A program made the translations under genes and the position numbers. Below are positions 17,921 to 26,645 of a stretch of 64,000 bases of DNA, piece after piece; position 1 is the stretch's first letter; each line of letters starts with the position of its first letter. Below the pieces are notes generated by a model. It saw nothing but the letters and a program-made list of their open reading frames with translations, was not told the DNA's origin and did no database searches. The DNA comes from Weeksella massiliensis (GTDB lineage: Bacteria > Bacteroidota > Bacteroidia > Flavobacteriales > Weeksellaceae), in contig CCMH01000037.1 of the NCBI GenBank assembly GCA_000751595.1, positions 124,001-188,000 on the forward strand, written 5' to 3'.

Positions 17921-18374
17921 ACAACTCGAACGAAGCTTGATGATCGACCCAAAAAGCATCCAAAGCAATAGATTTTTCTTTTAGAAAACGAATAATTTCT
18001 GCCCAATCACTTTCGCGGTAAATGCTTACTTGGTCTAATTTTAGTCGGATAGTCGAAATGGGTTTTCCTTCATCAGAAAAATCATTTTTTTCCCAAACCC
18101 AATCTTCTCCACAATACGAAGCAAAAACAAGCTCAAACTCTTCGAGTTGTTCCCAAATCATTTGTTGGTAAGATGGATCCGGATGCGCCACTTGCACGCT
18201 GATTTCTGCATGTCGATTGAACACATCGGTCTTAAAAAACAAGCCTTTTATACCGGTTTTGTAATTTATCCAATTGATACGTCTGCCTTCTGCATTGGGT
18301 TGCAACTTCATATACGAACCAAAAGCAGTCCAAAATTCATGTTTTATGCGTTTCGCTTCTTCTTTTGAAAACAA
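17913..18374 (-). CDS. DUF4268-like protein, TTG start
   Basis: I place the start at TTG 18374, giving 153 residues beginning MFSKEEAKRIKHEFW, which resembles the N-terminus of DUF4268-type proteins. The longest frame instead begins at ATG 18482 and would read backward over the divergent thioredoxin start. Its first 36 residues have no family resemblance, and a full -7 box (minus-strand TAAATTTG, 18393-18400) falls inside it. The protein is acidic, rich in Trp and Phe, without signal peptide or membrane helix. Function unknown. Confidence 0.65.
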   Translation of the reverse strand: MFSKEEAKRIKHEFWTAFGSYMKLQPNAEGRRINWINYKTGIKGLFFKTDVFNRHAEISVQVAHPDPSYQQMIWEQLEEFELVFASYCGEDWVWEKNDFSDEGKPISTIRLKLDQVSIYRESDWAEIIRFLKEKSIALDAFWVDHQASFELFK

Positions 18375-18392
18375 GGTTATTTCTATTTGGTA

Positions 18393-18400
18393 CAAATTTA
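18393..18400 (-). promoter_or_regulatory. Bacteroidota -7 box for the DUF4268-like gene
   Basis: The minus strand reads TAAATTTG, an exact TAnnTTTG, about 19 bases before the proposed TTG start at 18374. It supports the short form of the gene. Confidence 0.5.
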
Positions 18401-18470
18401 GGGTTATTTTAAGAGATTTATGATGAGAAGCTAAAGAGAAAATGGTATTTTTAATGTTTAAATAGTTAAA

Positions 18471-18947
18471 ATGATAAAACAAATCCTATCCATCAGTTTA
18501 GGTTTTCTTACGATAATGCCTCTTTTTGCTCAAGATATAAAAGTTGTTAACTACCAACAGTTGCAAGAAGCTATTCTCGATTCGACAGAGCAGTTGACGG
18601 TGGTAAATTATTGGGCAACTTGGTGTGCGCCATGTTTGGCAGAATTGCCCTATTTTTCGGCTGTAGAAAAACAAAATGCAGACGACGTTCGGTGGGTTTT
18701 TGTGTCGCTCGATCGACCAAAACAAATCGAGCGGATGAAAGAAATTATCCGAAAAGAAAATCTAAAAGGGGAGTTTTATTTGTTGGATGACCTAAAAAAT
18801 CAAAAAGTGTGGCGATCATCGATTGATGAAAATTGGTGTGGGAATATTCCGGTAACGAATTTCTATAAAAATCAAACCAAAATAATGTATCATCCTGCTG
18901 CATTTTCTCAAGAAGAATTAGCCGAAATGGTTCGGAAATTGAAGTAA
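18471..18947 (+). CDS. TlpA-like periplasmic thioredoxin-fold protein
   Basis: The 158-residue protein has a signal peptide (cleavage likely after LFA, residue 20) and a thioredoxin fold with the redox motif WCAPC (Cys52, Cys55), preceded by VVNYWAT. It lacks the N-terminal linker of ResA but has the TlpA/ResA-like active site, so a periplasmic thiol-disulfide reductase, for example in cytochrome c or envelope protein maturation, is likely. The cis-Pro is in NIPVTNFY. Confidence 0.85.
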   Translation: MIKQILSISLGFLTIMPLFAQDIKVVNYQQLQEAILDSTEQLTVVNYWATWCAPCLAELPYFSAVEKQNADDVRWVFVSLDRPKQIERMKEIIRKENLKGEFYLLDDLKNQKVWRSSIDENWCGNIPVTNFYKNQTKIMYHPAAFSQEELAEMVRKLK

Positions 18948-18986
18948 GAGTTGCAATCGAAATCCTAAAAAAATAAAATCAATACC

Positions 18987-19442
18987 ATGAAAAAAAAACA
19001 TATACGAAAAGAAATCATCGATCATTTGATCGAATTGAAAAGAAATGAAATAAAAAAATTAGAAGAATCTCGTAAAATTTATGCCGAAAGTGCTGATTTA
19101 GACGAAGAGTCAAGTTTAGAATTAGACGATTTTTCTCAACAAAATCAATCAACCGATGCAGCGAGATCTTTGCAATTGAGAATCGATCAAGAAAAATATT
19201 TATTGAATCAATTCATTAATCTTCGTCCAGAATTAGTGCCCGAAATTACCGAAGGAAATGTTGTGTTTACCGATAAAGTGAACTTCGTGATAGGTTTAGC
19301 TTTTAAAGATTTTGAATGGGAAGGAAAACGATTTGTAGGAATCAGTACAAGTGCACCTATTTTCGAAGCATTGGTTGGAAAAAGAGAAGACGATACGTTG
19401 ACTTTTAACGGAATTGATTATACCATCGAAGAAATTTTGTAG
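18987..19442 (+). CDS. GreA/GreB-like small protein
   Basis: A 151-residue acidic protein. The first 75 residues form a helical, charged region likely to be a coiled coil, and the second half (from about 85: EGNVVFTDKVNFVIGLAF… to IDYTIEEIL) looks like the FKBP-like C-terminal domain of transcript-cleavage factors. The family match is by general pattern only; the tip acidic pair of true Gre factors cannot be confirmed. It is followed two bases later by the MBL-fold gene, so the two are likely co-transcribed. Confidence 0.5.
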   Translation: MKKKHIRKEIIDHLIELKRNEIKKLEESRKIYAESADLDEESSLELDDFSQQNQSTDAARSLQLRIDQEKYLLNQFINLRPELVPEITEGNVVFTDKVNFVIGLAFKDFEWEGKRFVGISTSAPIFEALVGKREDDTLTFNGIDYTIEEIL

Positions 19443-19444
19443 CC

Positions 19445-20344
19445 ATGGTAACTGTTCATACAATCGATCTCAATTTTCAGAATAATAAAGAAGCCATTGC
19501 GACATATCTTATCGAAACCGAACAAGGTCCTGTTTTGGTCGATCCGGGACCTTATTCTACTTTTGAGACGTTGAAAGCCGGAATCGAACAATTAGGTTGG
19601 CGTGTGATTGATATAGAAAATGTATTGTTGACGCATATCCATTTTGATCATGCAGGCGCTGCTTGGAAATTTGCTGAACATGGCGCGACCATTTTCCTTA
19701 ACCCGATTGGGATTCCTCATCTCAAAAATCCAGAAAAACTTTGGAATTCTGCCAAACAAATCTATCAAGAAAATATGGAACCGCTTTGGGGCGAAATGAA
19801 ACCTATTGATGAAGAATTTTTGGTAGGATTGGCCGATGGACAAATTGTAGAATTTGGGAATGCCGTTTTCGAAACGATTTATACGCCCGGACACGCGGTG
19901 CACCACAATGCTTATAAGTTAGATGATGTGATTTTTACGGGAGATATTGCTGGCGTGAAAATAGAAAATGGCCCGGTTGTTCCTCCGTGTCCGCCGCCGG
20001 ATATCAATATCGAATTGTGGAAAAAATCGATAGAAAAATTGAGAGAGAAAAACGCAAAAGGAATTTATCCTACCCATTATGGTTACCATGAAGATGTAGA
20101 TAATTTGCTTCAGCAATTGGAAATCGAATTGGATAATTGGGCGAATTATATCAAGCCAATGTACGATGATCAGATACCTGCAGAATATATCGTTCCTGTT
20201 TTTGTAGATGCTATTCATGACTTTTATCGAAGCAAAGGATTAAGTGAAGAACAGATTCAGGTGTACGAATTTGCCAATCCAACTTGGATGTCGGTCAATG
20301 GGCTTTTACGTTATTGGAAATTAAAAGAACAAGGTAGGATATAA
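19445..20344 (+). CDS. MBL-fold metallo-hydrolase
   Basis: The 299-residue protein carries the metallo-beta-lactamase-fold motif HIHFDHAG (His64, His66, Asp68, His69), a following His in TPGHAVHHN, the metal-bridging Asp in FTGDIAG and a last His in YPTHYG. A C-terminal helical extension of about 80 residues follows. It has no signal peptide, so it is cytoplasmic. The substrate is unknown; thioesterase or glyoxalase II-like activity is possible. It starts two bases after the GreA-like stop. Confidence 0.85.
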   Translation: MVTVHTIDLNFQNNKEAIATYLIETEQGPVLVDPGPYSTFETLKAGIEQLGWRVIDIENVLLTHIHFDHAGAAWKFAEHGATIFLNPIGIPHLKNPEKLWNSAKQIYQENMEPLWGEMKPIDEEFLVGLADGQIVEFGNAVFETIYTPGHAVHHNAYKLDDVIFTGDIAGVKIENGPVVPPCPPPDINIELWKKSIEKLREKNAKGIYPTHYGYHEDVDNLLQQLEIELDNWANYIKPMYDDQIPAEYIVPVFVDAIHDFYRSKGLSEEQIQVYEFANPTWMSVNGLLRYWKLKEQGRI

Positions 20345-20356
20345 GAAAAATATTTC

Positions 20357-20363
20357 GGTAGGA
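20357..20363 (+). repeat. Copy of the dispersed GGTAGGA word (intergenic)
   Basis: TATTTCGGTAGGAATGA, 24 bases after another direct copy at 20333 that lies in the last codons of the MBL gene. Confidence 0.7.
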
Positions 20364-20383
20364 ATGAACAAAAGACTACCAGA

Positions 20384-20413
20384 AAAAGCTGACAATATTA
20401 GTCAGCTTTTTTT
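20384..20413. terminator. Bidirectional intrinsic terminator (MBL hydrolase / flavin oxidoreductase)
   Basis: A 10-bp stem AAAAGCTGAC / GTCAGCTTTT with a seven-base loop and a T run, between convergent genes. Confidence 0.85.
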
Positions 20414-20441
20414 GATTCATATAAATATCAAACAAGAAAAA

Positions 20442-21389
20442 CTATTTCGATAAAAATTTCATTCTTTCGATGCTTGTTGTATATTCTGCAAGCAATTGAT
20501 TAAACACTTCTTCTACACTTAATATTTCATTTATCAAGGCACTTACTTGCCCGATTTCTAATTCGCCTTCGTGTAAATCACCTTCGAACATTCCTTTCTT
20601 TGCGCGTCTTTTCCCTAAAAGCTCAATCAGATCTTCTTTATTTGCACCATTTGCATAAGCATTCTGCACCTCTTGATAAAATTGATTTTTGAGTAATCTT
20701 ACTGGAGCTAATTCTTTGAGTGTTAATTGAGTGTCGCCTTCTTGTGCTTTTATAATTTCATTCTTAAAGTTTTCGTGCGAAGAAGATTCATGCGTTGCAG
20801 CAAACCGAGAACCGATTTGTACACCTTCTGCACCAAGCGCAAAAGCAGCTGCAATTTGCGAACCTGTGCCTATACCTCCGGCCGCAATTACAGGGATTTC
20901 TACTTTTTCTACCACTTGCGGAATAAGACAAAGGGTAGTGGTTTCTTCTCTGCCATTATGTCCGCCAGCCTCGAATCCTTCTGCCACGACAGCATCTACT
21001 CCAGCTTCTTGTGCTTTTAGGGCAAATTTACTACTGCTCACTACATGCACCACCGTTACGCCATTTTCTTTGAGGTGAGTTGTCCACGTTTTTGGATTAC
21101 CTGCAGATGTAAAAACAATTTTTACTTTTTCTTGTAAGATAATATTCATGATTTCTTCGATATCCGGATAGAGCATCGGGACGTTAACGCCAAAGGGAGA
21201 GTTTGTTGCGAGTTTACATTTTTGGATGTTTTCTCGTAAAATATCGGGGTACATGCTTCCTGCACCAAGTAATCCTAAGCCACCTTGATTAGAAACGGCA
21301 GACGCTAATCTCCAACCAGAATTCCAAATCATTCCTCCTTGTACGATAGGATATTTTATGCTAAATAATTGATTGATTTTTGTGTTCAT
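20442..21389 (-). CDS. NAD(P)H-dependent flavin oxidoreductase (nitronate monooxygenase / FabK-like)
   Basis: The 315-residue TIM-barrel flavoprotein has the family landmarks YPIVQGGM at the N-terminus, GFEAGGHNG (FMN phosphate/active-site His) and PVIAAGGIGTG with ALGAEGVQIGSRF. These fit both the nitronate monooxygenase class and FabK-type enoyl-ACP reductases, and sequence alone does not decide. No fatty-acid genes are adjacent. Cytoplasmic. Confidence 0.82.
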   Translation of the reverse strand: MNTKINQLFSIKYPIVQGGMIWNSGWRLASAVSNQGGLGLLGAGSMYPDILRENIQKCKLATNSPFGVNVPMLYPDIEEIMNIILQEKVKIVFTSAGNPKTWTTHLKENGVTVVHVVSSSKFALKAQEAGVDAVVAEGFEAGGHNGREETTTLCLIPQVVEKVEIPVIAAGGIGTGSQIAAAFALGAEGVQIGSRFAATHESSSHENFKNEIIKAQEGDTQLTLKELAPVRLLKNQFYQEVQNAYANGANKEDLIELLGKRRAKKGMFEGDLHEGELEIGQVSALINEILSVEEVFNQLLAEYTTSIERMKFLSK

Positions 21390-21555
21390 TTTTCTTTTTT
21401 ACTTGGTTAAAATTAAGTATTTTTATTCAAACTCAAAATAGAGAAACTGACGTAAAAACTGACAAGTTGACTTTGGCAAATTTTTTGATAGCTGACAGCC
21501 AAGAGTTATTAAGAATAATAGTAATTTATTGTAACGATAAAAATAAACAAACAAT

Positions 21556-21777
21556 ATGTATTGGACGTTAGAATTAGCATCTTATTTAAGTGATGCACCA
21601 TGGCCAGCAACCAAAGACGAATTAATTGATTATGCCATTCGTACCGGTGCACCATTAGAGGTAGTAGAAAATTTACAGTCGATAGAAGATGAAGGAGATT
21701 CATACGAAAGTATCGAGGAAATCTGGCCAGATTATCCTACAGATGATGATTTCCTTTGGAACGAAGACGAGTATTAA
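21556..21777 (+). CDS. DUF2795-domain small acidic protein
   Basis: A 73-residue protein, MYWTLELASYLSDAPWPATK…, with the DUF2795 pattern of a short helical bundle in which ASYL…APWPATKDELIDYA is followed by GAP…VVENLQ. The C-terminal third is strongly acidic. It is cytoplasmic and of unknown function, common in flavobacteria and often near core genes. A terminator follows at once, so it is its own unit before secA. Confidence 0.8.
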   Translation: MYWTLELASYLSDAPWPATKDELIDYAIRTGAPLEVVENLQSIEDEGDSYESIEEIWPDYPTDDDFLWNEDEY

Positions 21778-21786
21778 AAAAACTGC

Positions 21787-21812
21787 AAAAAAGCCCGTAG
21801 AGGGCTTTTTTA
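21787..21812 (+). terminator. Intrinsic terminator after the DUF2795 gene
   Basis: AAAAGCCC / GGGCTTTTTT with a small loop and a T tail, 9 bases past the stop codon. Confidence 0.85.
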
Positions 21813-21864
21813 TATCCATCCAATTACTTTGTGAATAAAATCACGAAACTTTCGTGGTTTAGTG

Positions 21865-21872
21865 TATATTTG
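21865..21872 (+). promoter_or_regulatory. Bacteroidota -7 box for secA
   Basis: TATATTTG, an exact TAnnTTTG, about 55 bases before the secA ATG. The sequence CACGAAACTTTCGTG just upstream (21842-21856) is a palindrome in the -33 area. The -7 box overlaps a spurious GTG start (21862), which supports the ATG at 21928. Confidence 0.55.
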
Positions 21873-21927
21873 TCACACAATACAAACCCTAAAACGACTT
21901 ACTTATAGTCGAAAAGAATTATACAAT

Positions 21928-24900
21928 ATGAGTATTATCGATAAAATTTTAGAAGTATTTCTTGGCGATAAAAACGCCAAAGACGTAAAAGAACTACAGA
22001 AATATGTGAAAGAAGCTAACGAAGTTCTTGAGTCGATGAAATCCTTATCAAATGATGAACTACGTAATAAAACAGTCGAATTTAAGGCGAAACTAAAAGA
22101 AGCAACTGCGCAATACAACGCCCAAATCGATGAGTTGAAAAAAGAAATCGAATCGATTGAAGATTTCGATGAGAAAGAAGTTCTCTACAATAAAATCGAT
22201 AACATCAATAAACAAGCTTATAAAGTAGAAGAGAAAATTCTTACCGATATTTTGCCAGAAGCTTTTGCTGTGATGCGCGAAACCGGAAGAAGATTTTCAG
22301 AAAATACAGAAGTTACTGTTGCCGTAACGGATTTCGATAGACAAGTAGCTCAACGAAAAGCGAATGTTGTTATCGATGAAGAAAAAGGACAATCTATCTG
22401 GAGTAACAGCTGGGATGCCGCTGGTAGAGAAGTTACTTGGGATATGATTCACTACGATGTGCAATTTATCGGAGGTGCAGCCTTGCATCTTGGTCGAATT
22501 GCCGAAATGCAAACCGGTGAAGGTAAAACGTTGGTGGCAACTTTACCAATTTATCTAAATGCTCTTACCGGAAGAGGAGTGCATTTGGTGACCGTGAATG
22601 AATACTTGGCAAAACGTGACTCGGCTTGGATGGCTCCAATTTTCGAGTTTCATGGTCTGAGTATTGATTGTATTGATAATCATCAACCGAATTCTGCTGG
22701 TAGGAGAGAAGCTTACCAATGCGATATCGTGTATGGAACCAATAATGAGTTTGGTTTCGATTACTTACGCGACAACATGGCAGCAACGCCTGATGCTTTG
22801 GTACAACGCGAATTGAATTTTGCTATTGTCGATGAGGTGGATTCAGTTTTGATTGATGATGCACGTACGCCGCTCATTATTTCGGGACCAGTACCGCAAG
22901 GTGATCGTCATGAGTTTGATGTCCTCAAACCAAAAATCGAACGAATTTATTCGATCCAAAGAGAACAACTCAACAAAACACTTAATGAAGCCAAAGCGCT
23001 TTTCAAAGAAGGAAACTTAAAAGATGGTGGATTCAAACTTTATCAAGTATATCGTGGATTACCAAAATATAAACCTCTTATCAAATTCTTATCTCAAGAT
23101 GGAGTTCGTGCTCAATTGCAGAAAACAGAAGCACATTTCATCGCTGATAATAACCGAGAAATGCACAAAGTAGATAAGCATTTGTACTTTGTGATTGATG
23201 AGAAAAATAATCAATCTGATTTAACCGATAAAGGAATCGAACTTTTATCAAAAGGTATGGAAGATGAACAGTTTTTCATCCTACCAGATGTATCGACCGA
23301 GTTAGCTAAAATAGAAAATTCGAATGGTACGAAAGAAGAGATTCTTCAACAAAAAGAAGAGTTCTTCCGTAATTTCTCAATCAAATCAGAACGCATTCAC
23401 TCGTTGAGTCAATTATTGAAAGCTTATACACTTTTCGAGAAAGACGTGGAATATGTAGTGATGGACGGTGAGGTGAAAATCGTAGACGAACAAACGGGAC
23501 GTATCATGGATGGTCGCCGATATTCAGACGGATTGCACCAAGCTCTTGAGGCAAAAGAGAATGTGAAAATTGAAGCTGCAACGCAGACTTTTGCAACAGT
23601 AACTTTGCAGAACTATTTCCGTATGTACAATAAATTGGGCGGAATGACCGGTACAGCAGAAACAGAAGCAGGGGAATTCTGGGAAATTTATAAATTAGAT
23701 GTGGTTTCTATTCCTACCAATCGTCCGATTGCAAGACAAGATAAAAACGACTTAGTTTTCAAGACTAATCGAGAAAAATATAAAGCTGTAATTGCCGAAG
23801 TAGAAAAATTAGCTCGTGAAGAAAAACGTCCTGTATTGGTCGGAACAACCAATGTAGAGGTGTCTGAGTTATTGTCGAAAGCCCTAAAATTAAGAGGAAT
23901 TCCTCACAACGTACTCAATGCAAAATTGCACAAAAAAGAAGCAGATATCGTTTCGGAAGCTGGTCGCCCAGGTGCAGTAACTATTGCAACCAATATGGCG
24001 GGACGTGGTACGGATATTAAATTAACCGAAGAGGTGAAGAACTTAGGCGGTTTAGCGATTATTGGTACAGAACGTCATGATTCTCGTCGTGTCGATCGAC
24101 AATTGCGTGGTCGTGCAGGTCGTCAGGGAGATCCAGGATCGTCACAATTTTTTGTTTCCTTAGAAGATAGTTTGATGCGTCTTTTTGGTTCAGAAAGAAT
24201 TGCTAAACTAATGGATAGAATGGGGCATACAGACGGAGATGTAATCGAGCATTCGGTTATTACCAAGTCTATCGAACGAGCGCAGAAAAAAGTAGAAGAA
24301 AATAACTTTGGTATTCGTAAACGATTATTAGAGTATGATGATGTGATGAACAAACAACGTGAAGTTATCTACAAACGTAGAAGAAATGCATTGTTTGGTG
24401 AGCGTTTGGGCGTTGATATTGCCAATATGATTTATGACGTATCGGCGGCAATTGTAAGAGAAAATAAAGAAGTAGAAAACTTCCAAGATTTTGAGTTGGA
24501 TTTGATTAAATACTTCACCATGGAATCTCCAGTTGATGAAGCAGGATTCAAAAGCACCTCGATCAATGCGCTAACAGATCTTGTGTACGAAGCTGCTTTG
24601 GTAGATTATAAAAATAGAAAAGACTATTTGATGAATGCTGCCTATCCGGTGATTGCAAATGTGTACGAAAATCAAGGAAATATTTTCTCACGTATTCAGG
24701 TTCCATTTACCGACGGTATCCGTACCTTGACAGTTGTTGCAGACCTCAAAGAATCGTACGAATCTCACTGTAAATCATTGATTCGTGACTTCGAAAAAAA
24801 TATCGTTCTAAGTATTATTGATGATAACTGGAAAGAACATTTGCGCGATGTAGATGATTTAAGAAGAACATCGCAGAATGCGGCATATGAGCAAAAAGAT

Positions 24901-25260
24901 CCATTGGTGGTTTACAAACAAGAATCGTTCAATATCTTCCAACGAATGTTGAATAACCTCAATAAAGAAATCGTTGCATTCTTGTTCAAAGGTGAATTGC
25001 CTCAATCGCAAAATAACAACGAAGAAGATATAAAACAAGCAAAAGAGCAAGCTCCTGAGCAAGTACAAACTTCTCGTGGTGATGAACAAGAAGAAGAAAC
25101 TCAAACCAATGAGAAAACTTCTCCAGAACAAGTAGATAAAGTAGGACGTAATGAACGTATCAATATTCGAAATCGTTCAACCGGTGAAATCAAAGAAGTA
25201 AAATTCAAACAAGCCGATGCGTATATACAAACAGGCGAGTGGGAAATGACAGAAAAATAG
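21928..25260 (+). CDS. secA: Protein translocase ATPase SecA
   Basis: 1110 residues from ATG 21928, longer than the roughly 900 of E. coli because of insertions near the N-terminus (a charged helix around residues 60-95) and in the region around 340-450, as is normal in Bacteroidota. Walker A is MQTGEGKT, Walker B is DEVDSVLID, and the helicase motif with MAGRGTDIKL and GTERHDSRRVDRQLRGRAGRQGD stretches is intact. The C-terminus ends GEWEMTEK and lacks the cysteine-rich zinc SEC-C motif. SecA drives preproteins through SecYEG. It is transcribed alone and ends at a terminator. Confidence 0.97.
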   Translation: MSIIDKILEVFLGDKNAKDVKELQKYVKEANEVLESMKSLSNDELRNKTVEFKAKLKEATAQYNAQIDELKKEIESIEDFDEKEVLYNKIDNINKQAYKVEEKILTDILPEAFAVMRETGRRFSENTEVTVAVTDFDRQVAQRKANVVIDEEKGQSIWSNSWDAAGREVTWDMIHYDVQFIGGAALHLGRIAEMQTGEGKTLVATLPIYLNALTGRGVHLVTVNEYLAKRDSAWMAPIFEFHGLSIDCIDNHQPNSAGRREAYQCDIVYGTNNEFGFDYLRDNMAATPDALVQRELNFAIVDEVDSVLIDDARTPLIISGPVPQGDRHEFDVLKPKIERIYSIQREQLNKTLNEAKALFKEGNLKDGGFKLYQVYRGLPKYKPLIKFLSQDGVRAQLQKTEAHFIADNNREMHKVDKHLYFVIDEKNNQSDLTDKGIELLSKGMEDEQFFILPDVSTELAKIENSNGTKEEILQQKEEFFRNFSIKSERIHSLSQLLKAYTLFEKDVEYVVMDGEVKIVDEQTGRIMDGRRYSDGLHQALEAKENVKIEAATQTFATVTLQNYFRMYNKLGGMTGTAETEAGEFWEIYKLDVVSIPTNRPIARQDKNDLVFKTNREKYKAVIAEVEKLAREEKRPVLVGTTNVEVSELLSKALKLRGIPHNVLNAKLHKKEADIVSEAGRPGAVTIATNMAGRGTDIKLTEEVKNLGGLAIIGTERHDSRRVDRQLRGRAGRQGDPGSSQFFVSLEDSLMRLFGSERIAKLMDRMGHTDGDVIEHSVITKSIERAQKKVEENNFGIRKRLLEYDDVMNKQREVIYKRRRNALFGERLGVDIANMIYDVSAAIVRENKEVENFQDFELDLIKYFTMESPVDEAGFKSTSINALTDLVYEAALVDYKNRKDYLMNAAYPVIANVYENQGNIFSRIQVPFTDGIRTLTVVADLKESYESHCKSLIRDFEKNIVLSIIDDNWKEHLRDVDDLRRTSQNAAYEQKDPLVVYKQESFNIFQRMLNNLNKEIVAFLFKGELPQSQNNNEEDIKQAKEQAPEQVQTSRGDEQEEETQTNEKTSPEQVDKVGRNERINIRNRSTGEIKEVKFKQADAYIQTGEWEMTEK

Positions 25261-25289
25261 TCACTGTTCCAATCGAATGTTAATAAACT

Positions 25290-25327
25290 AAAATAACCAT
25301 TGTATTTTTTATAATGGTTATTTTTTT
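25290..25327 (+). terminator. Intrinsic terminator after secA
   Basis: AAATAACCATT pairs with AATGGTTATTT across a T-rich loop and is followed by a long T run. Confidence 0.75.
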
Positions 25328-25352
25328 AATAGTAAACATAAACTTCTAAATT

Positions 25353-25886
25353 ATGAAAAACAAAAAATTATTGTATCTTCACGGATATCAAGGGTTTACG
25401 ACTCCGGAAAAGAAAGAGTTTTTAGATAGTATTGCCGATGCACACTATCCACTTATCGATTATGATGTGGATTCTAAAACTGTTATAAAAGATTTGTTGG
25501 ATCTGATCGAAAAAGAAAAAATAGAAGTGCTCAGTGGAACAAGTTTAGGCGCGTTAGTGACATATTTTTTGAGTAGAATAACGCAATTACCTTGTTTGTT
25601 ATTGAATCCTGGTGTTACTCGATATGATCAAGTGAAAAGTTTCGTGCCAAAAGAATGTGAACTGAAAGAAAGTTTAGCACCAACTTATATGGTAGGTGGA
25701 AAGAAAGATGAGGTAATCCCGTACGAAGATCAGTTGGCCTTTTACGAACAACTTACCGGAAATAATGCCTATGAAAAATATTTCTTAACCGATGAAAATT
25801 TAGAACATCGCGTAACTCTTGAAGAGTTCGAGCGTTATTTTAAGCTCTTTTTTCAATGGTTGGATGAAATTGAAAATAAAAACTAA
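25353..25886 (+). CDS. YqiA/YcfP-like alpha/beta-hydrolase (esterase)
   Basis: The 177-residue protein has LLYLHGYQGF near the N-terminus (oxyanion strand), the nucleophile elbow GTSLGALV, and a late Asp (GGKKDEVIPY) and His (NLEHRVT), giving a complete catalytic triad. The size fits the UPF0227 YqiA/YcfP family of small cytoplasmic esterases. Its stop codon overlaps the convergent 115-residue gene by four bases. Confidence 0.8.
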   Translation: MKNKKLLYLHGYQGFTTPEKKEFLDSIADAHYPLIDYDVDSKTVIKDLLDLIEKEKIEVLSGTSLGALVTYFLSRITQLPCLLLNPGVTRYDQVKSFVPKECELKESLAPTYMVGGKKDEVIPYEDQLAFYEQLTGNNAYEKYFLTDENLEHRVTLEEFERYFKLFFQWLDEIENKN

Positions 25887-26230
25887 GAAAGTTTTTTCTG
25901 AATTAATTTTTGCAGTTTTGAGGTAATAATCGGAACTGCAATTATTACTAATCCTGATAGAATATACTTCGAAACCCCACCCATCGGATAACGAGTAGAA
26001 ATTTTATCCGTAACAAAATTCAAAGATCGTTCTACACCATTTGCAGCAAAACCATCGTTAGAATTAATGTTTTCTATAAATCCTACAGCTTTCCCTAAAA
26101 TAGAATTGTCTTGTGCGCGTTCACTTTCGCGCATTTGTCTTTGCAAATAACGTTTAGCAGCGCGTAATTCGTCAACGTTGGTAATCGCTTGTCCGGGCGT
26201 ATATTTAATCCTCTTTTTCGTCTTCATCAT
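25883..26230 (-). CDS. Small protein of the YtxH/holin-like operon, unknown function
   Basis: A 115-residue protein (two adjacent ATGs at 26230 and 26227) with a charged, helical N-terminal half and one transmembrane helix near residues 85-103 (KYILSGLVIIAVPIITSKL), then a basic tail. It overlaps the holin-like gene by 26 bases, indicating translational coupling. I recognise no family. It is probably an inner-membrane protein acting with its operon partners. Confidence 0.65.
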   Translation of the reverse strand: MMKTKKRIKYTPGQAITNVDELRAAKRYLQRQMRESERAQDNSILGKAVGFIENINSNDGFAANGVERSLNFVTDKISTRYPMGGVSKYILSGLVIIAVPIITSKLQKLIQKKLS

Positions 26231-26561
26231 CGTCCTCGTCTTGGTTTGTTAATGCATTCATAGAATTTAGAATCGCAATATTCGTAAAGAATAATTTTAT
26301 TTTTTTGCGAAATAAAACTCCAACAAGCATAAATAGAAAATAAAGTCCTGTAACTGCTAAAAATCCTAGCCCATTATCATCAAATAAACTACCTAGGATA
26401 AATCCAATAGCAATACTGCCTAGAAGGAGCAAGAAAAGTCCAAAAACAGCCATAATGAGCGCATAAACTGCAGAAGCAACCATGTGACTTGTAGAGTCTA
26501 CAATCTCATATTTTGTTAAAGTAATTCGATGATTAATATAGGTTTTTAGATCTTTAAACAT
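26205..26561 (-). CDS. Holin-superfamily-III-like (DUF1469) membrane protein
   Basis: A 118-residue protein with two strongly hydrophobic helices (about 30-55 and 63-85) after an amphipathic N-terminal helix, and a very acidic tail of Asp and Glu. This matches the phage-holin-family/DUF1469 membrane proteins found in many chromosomes; nothing nearby suggests a prophage. It has its own -7 box and is followed by the overlapping 115-residue gene. Confidence 0.75.
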   Translation of the reverse strand: MFKDLKTYINHRITLTKYEIVDSTSHMVASAVYALIMAVFGLFLLLLGSIAIGFILGSLFDDNGLGFLAVTGLYFLFMLVGVLFRKKIKLFFTNIAILNSMNALTNQDEDDDEDEKED

Positions 26562-26583
26562 AAAAATTTTTTAAAGGACCAAA

Positions 26584-26591
26584 CAAAGTTA
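26584..26591 (-). promoter_or_regulatory. Bacteroidota -7 box for the holin-like gene
   Basis: TAACTTTG on the minus strand, 23 bases before the ATG at 26561 and downstream of the YtxH terminator, so the lower two genes can be expressed apart from the ytxH-like gene. Confidence 0.45.
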
Positions 26592-26610
26592 GTTAAAAAT
26601 TAAAAGTTAG

Positions 26611-26645
26611 AAAAAAATGTAGGATTAAACTCCTACATTTTTTTG
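26611..26645 (-). terminator. Intrinsic terminator overlapping the YtxH gene stop
   Basis: AAAAAATGTAGGA and TCCTACATTTTTT form a 13-bp stem with a six-base loop. The loop holds the TAA stop codon of the YtxH-domain gene, and a T run follows on the minus strand. Confidence 0.75.

Noticed and set aside
20442-21389. Assignment as enoyl-ACP reductase FabK
   Set aside because: No fatty-acid genes adjoin it and the visible motifs are shared with nitronate monooxygenases, so a precise name is not supported.
26205-26561. Prophage remnant, suggested by the phage-holin-like protein
   Set aside because: No other phage genes, attachment repeats or lysis genes occur nearby; the protein family is common in chromosomal envelope operons.
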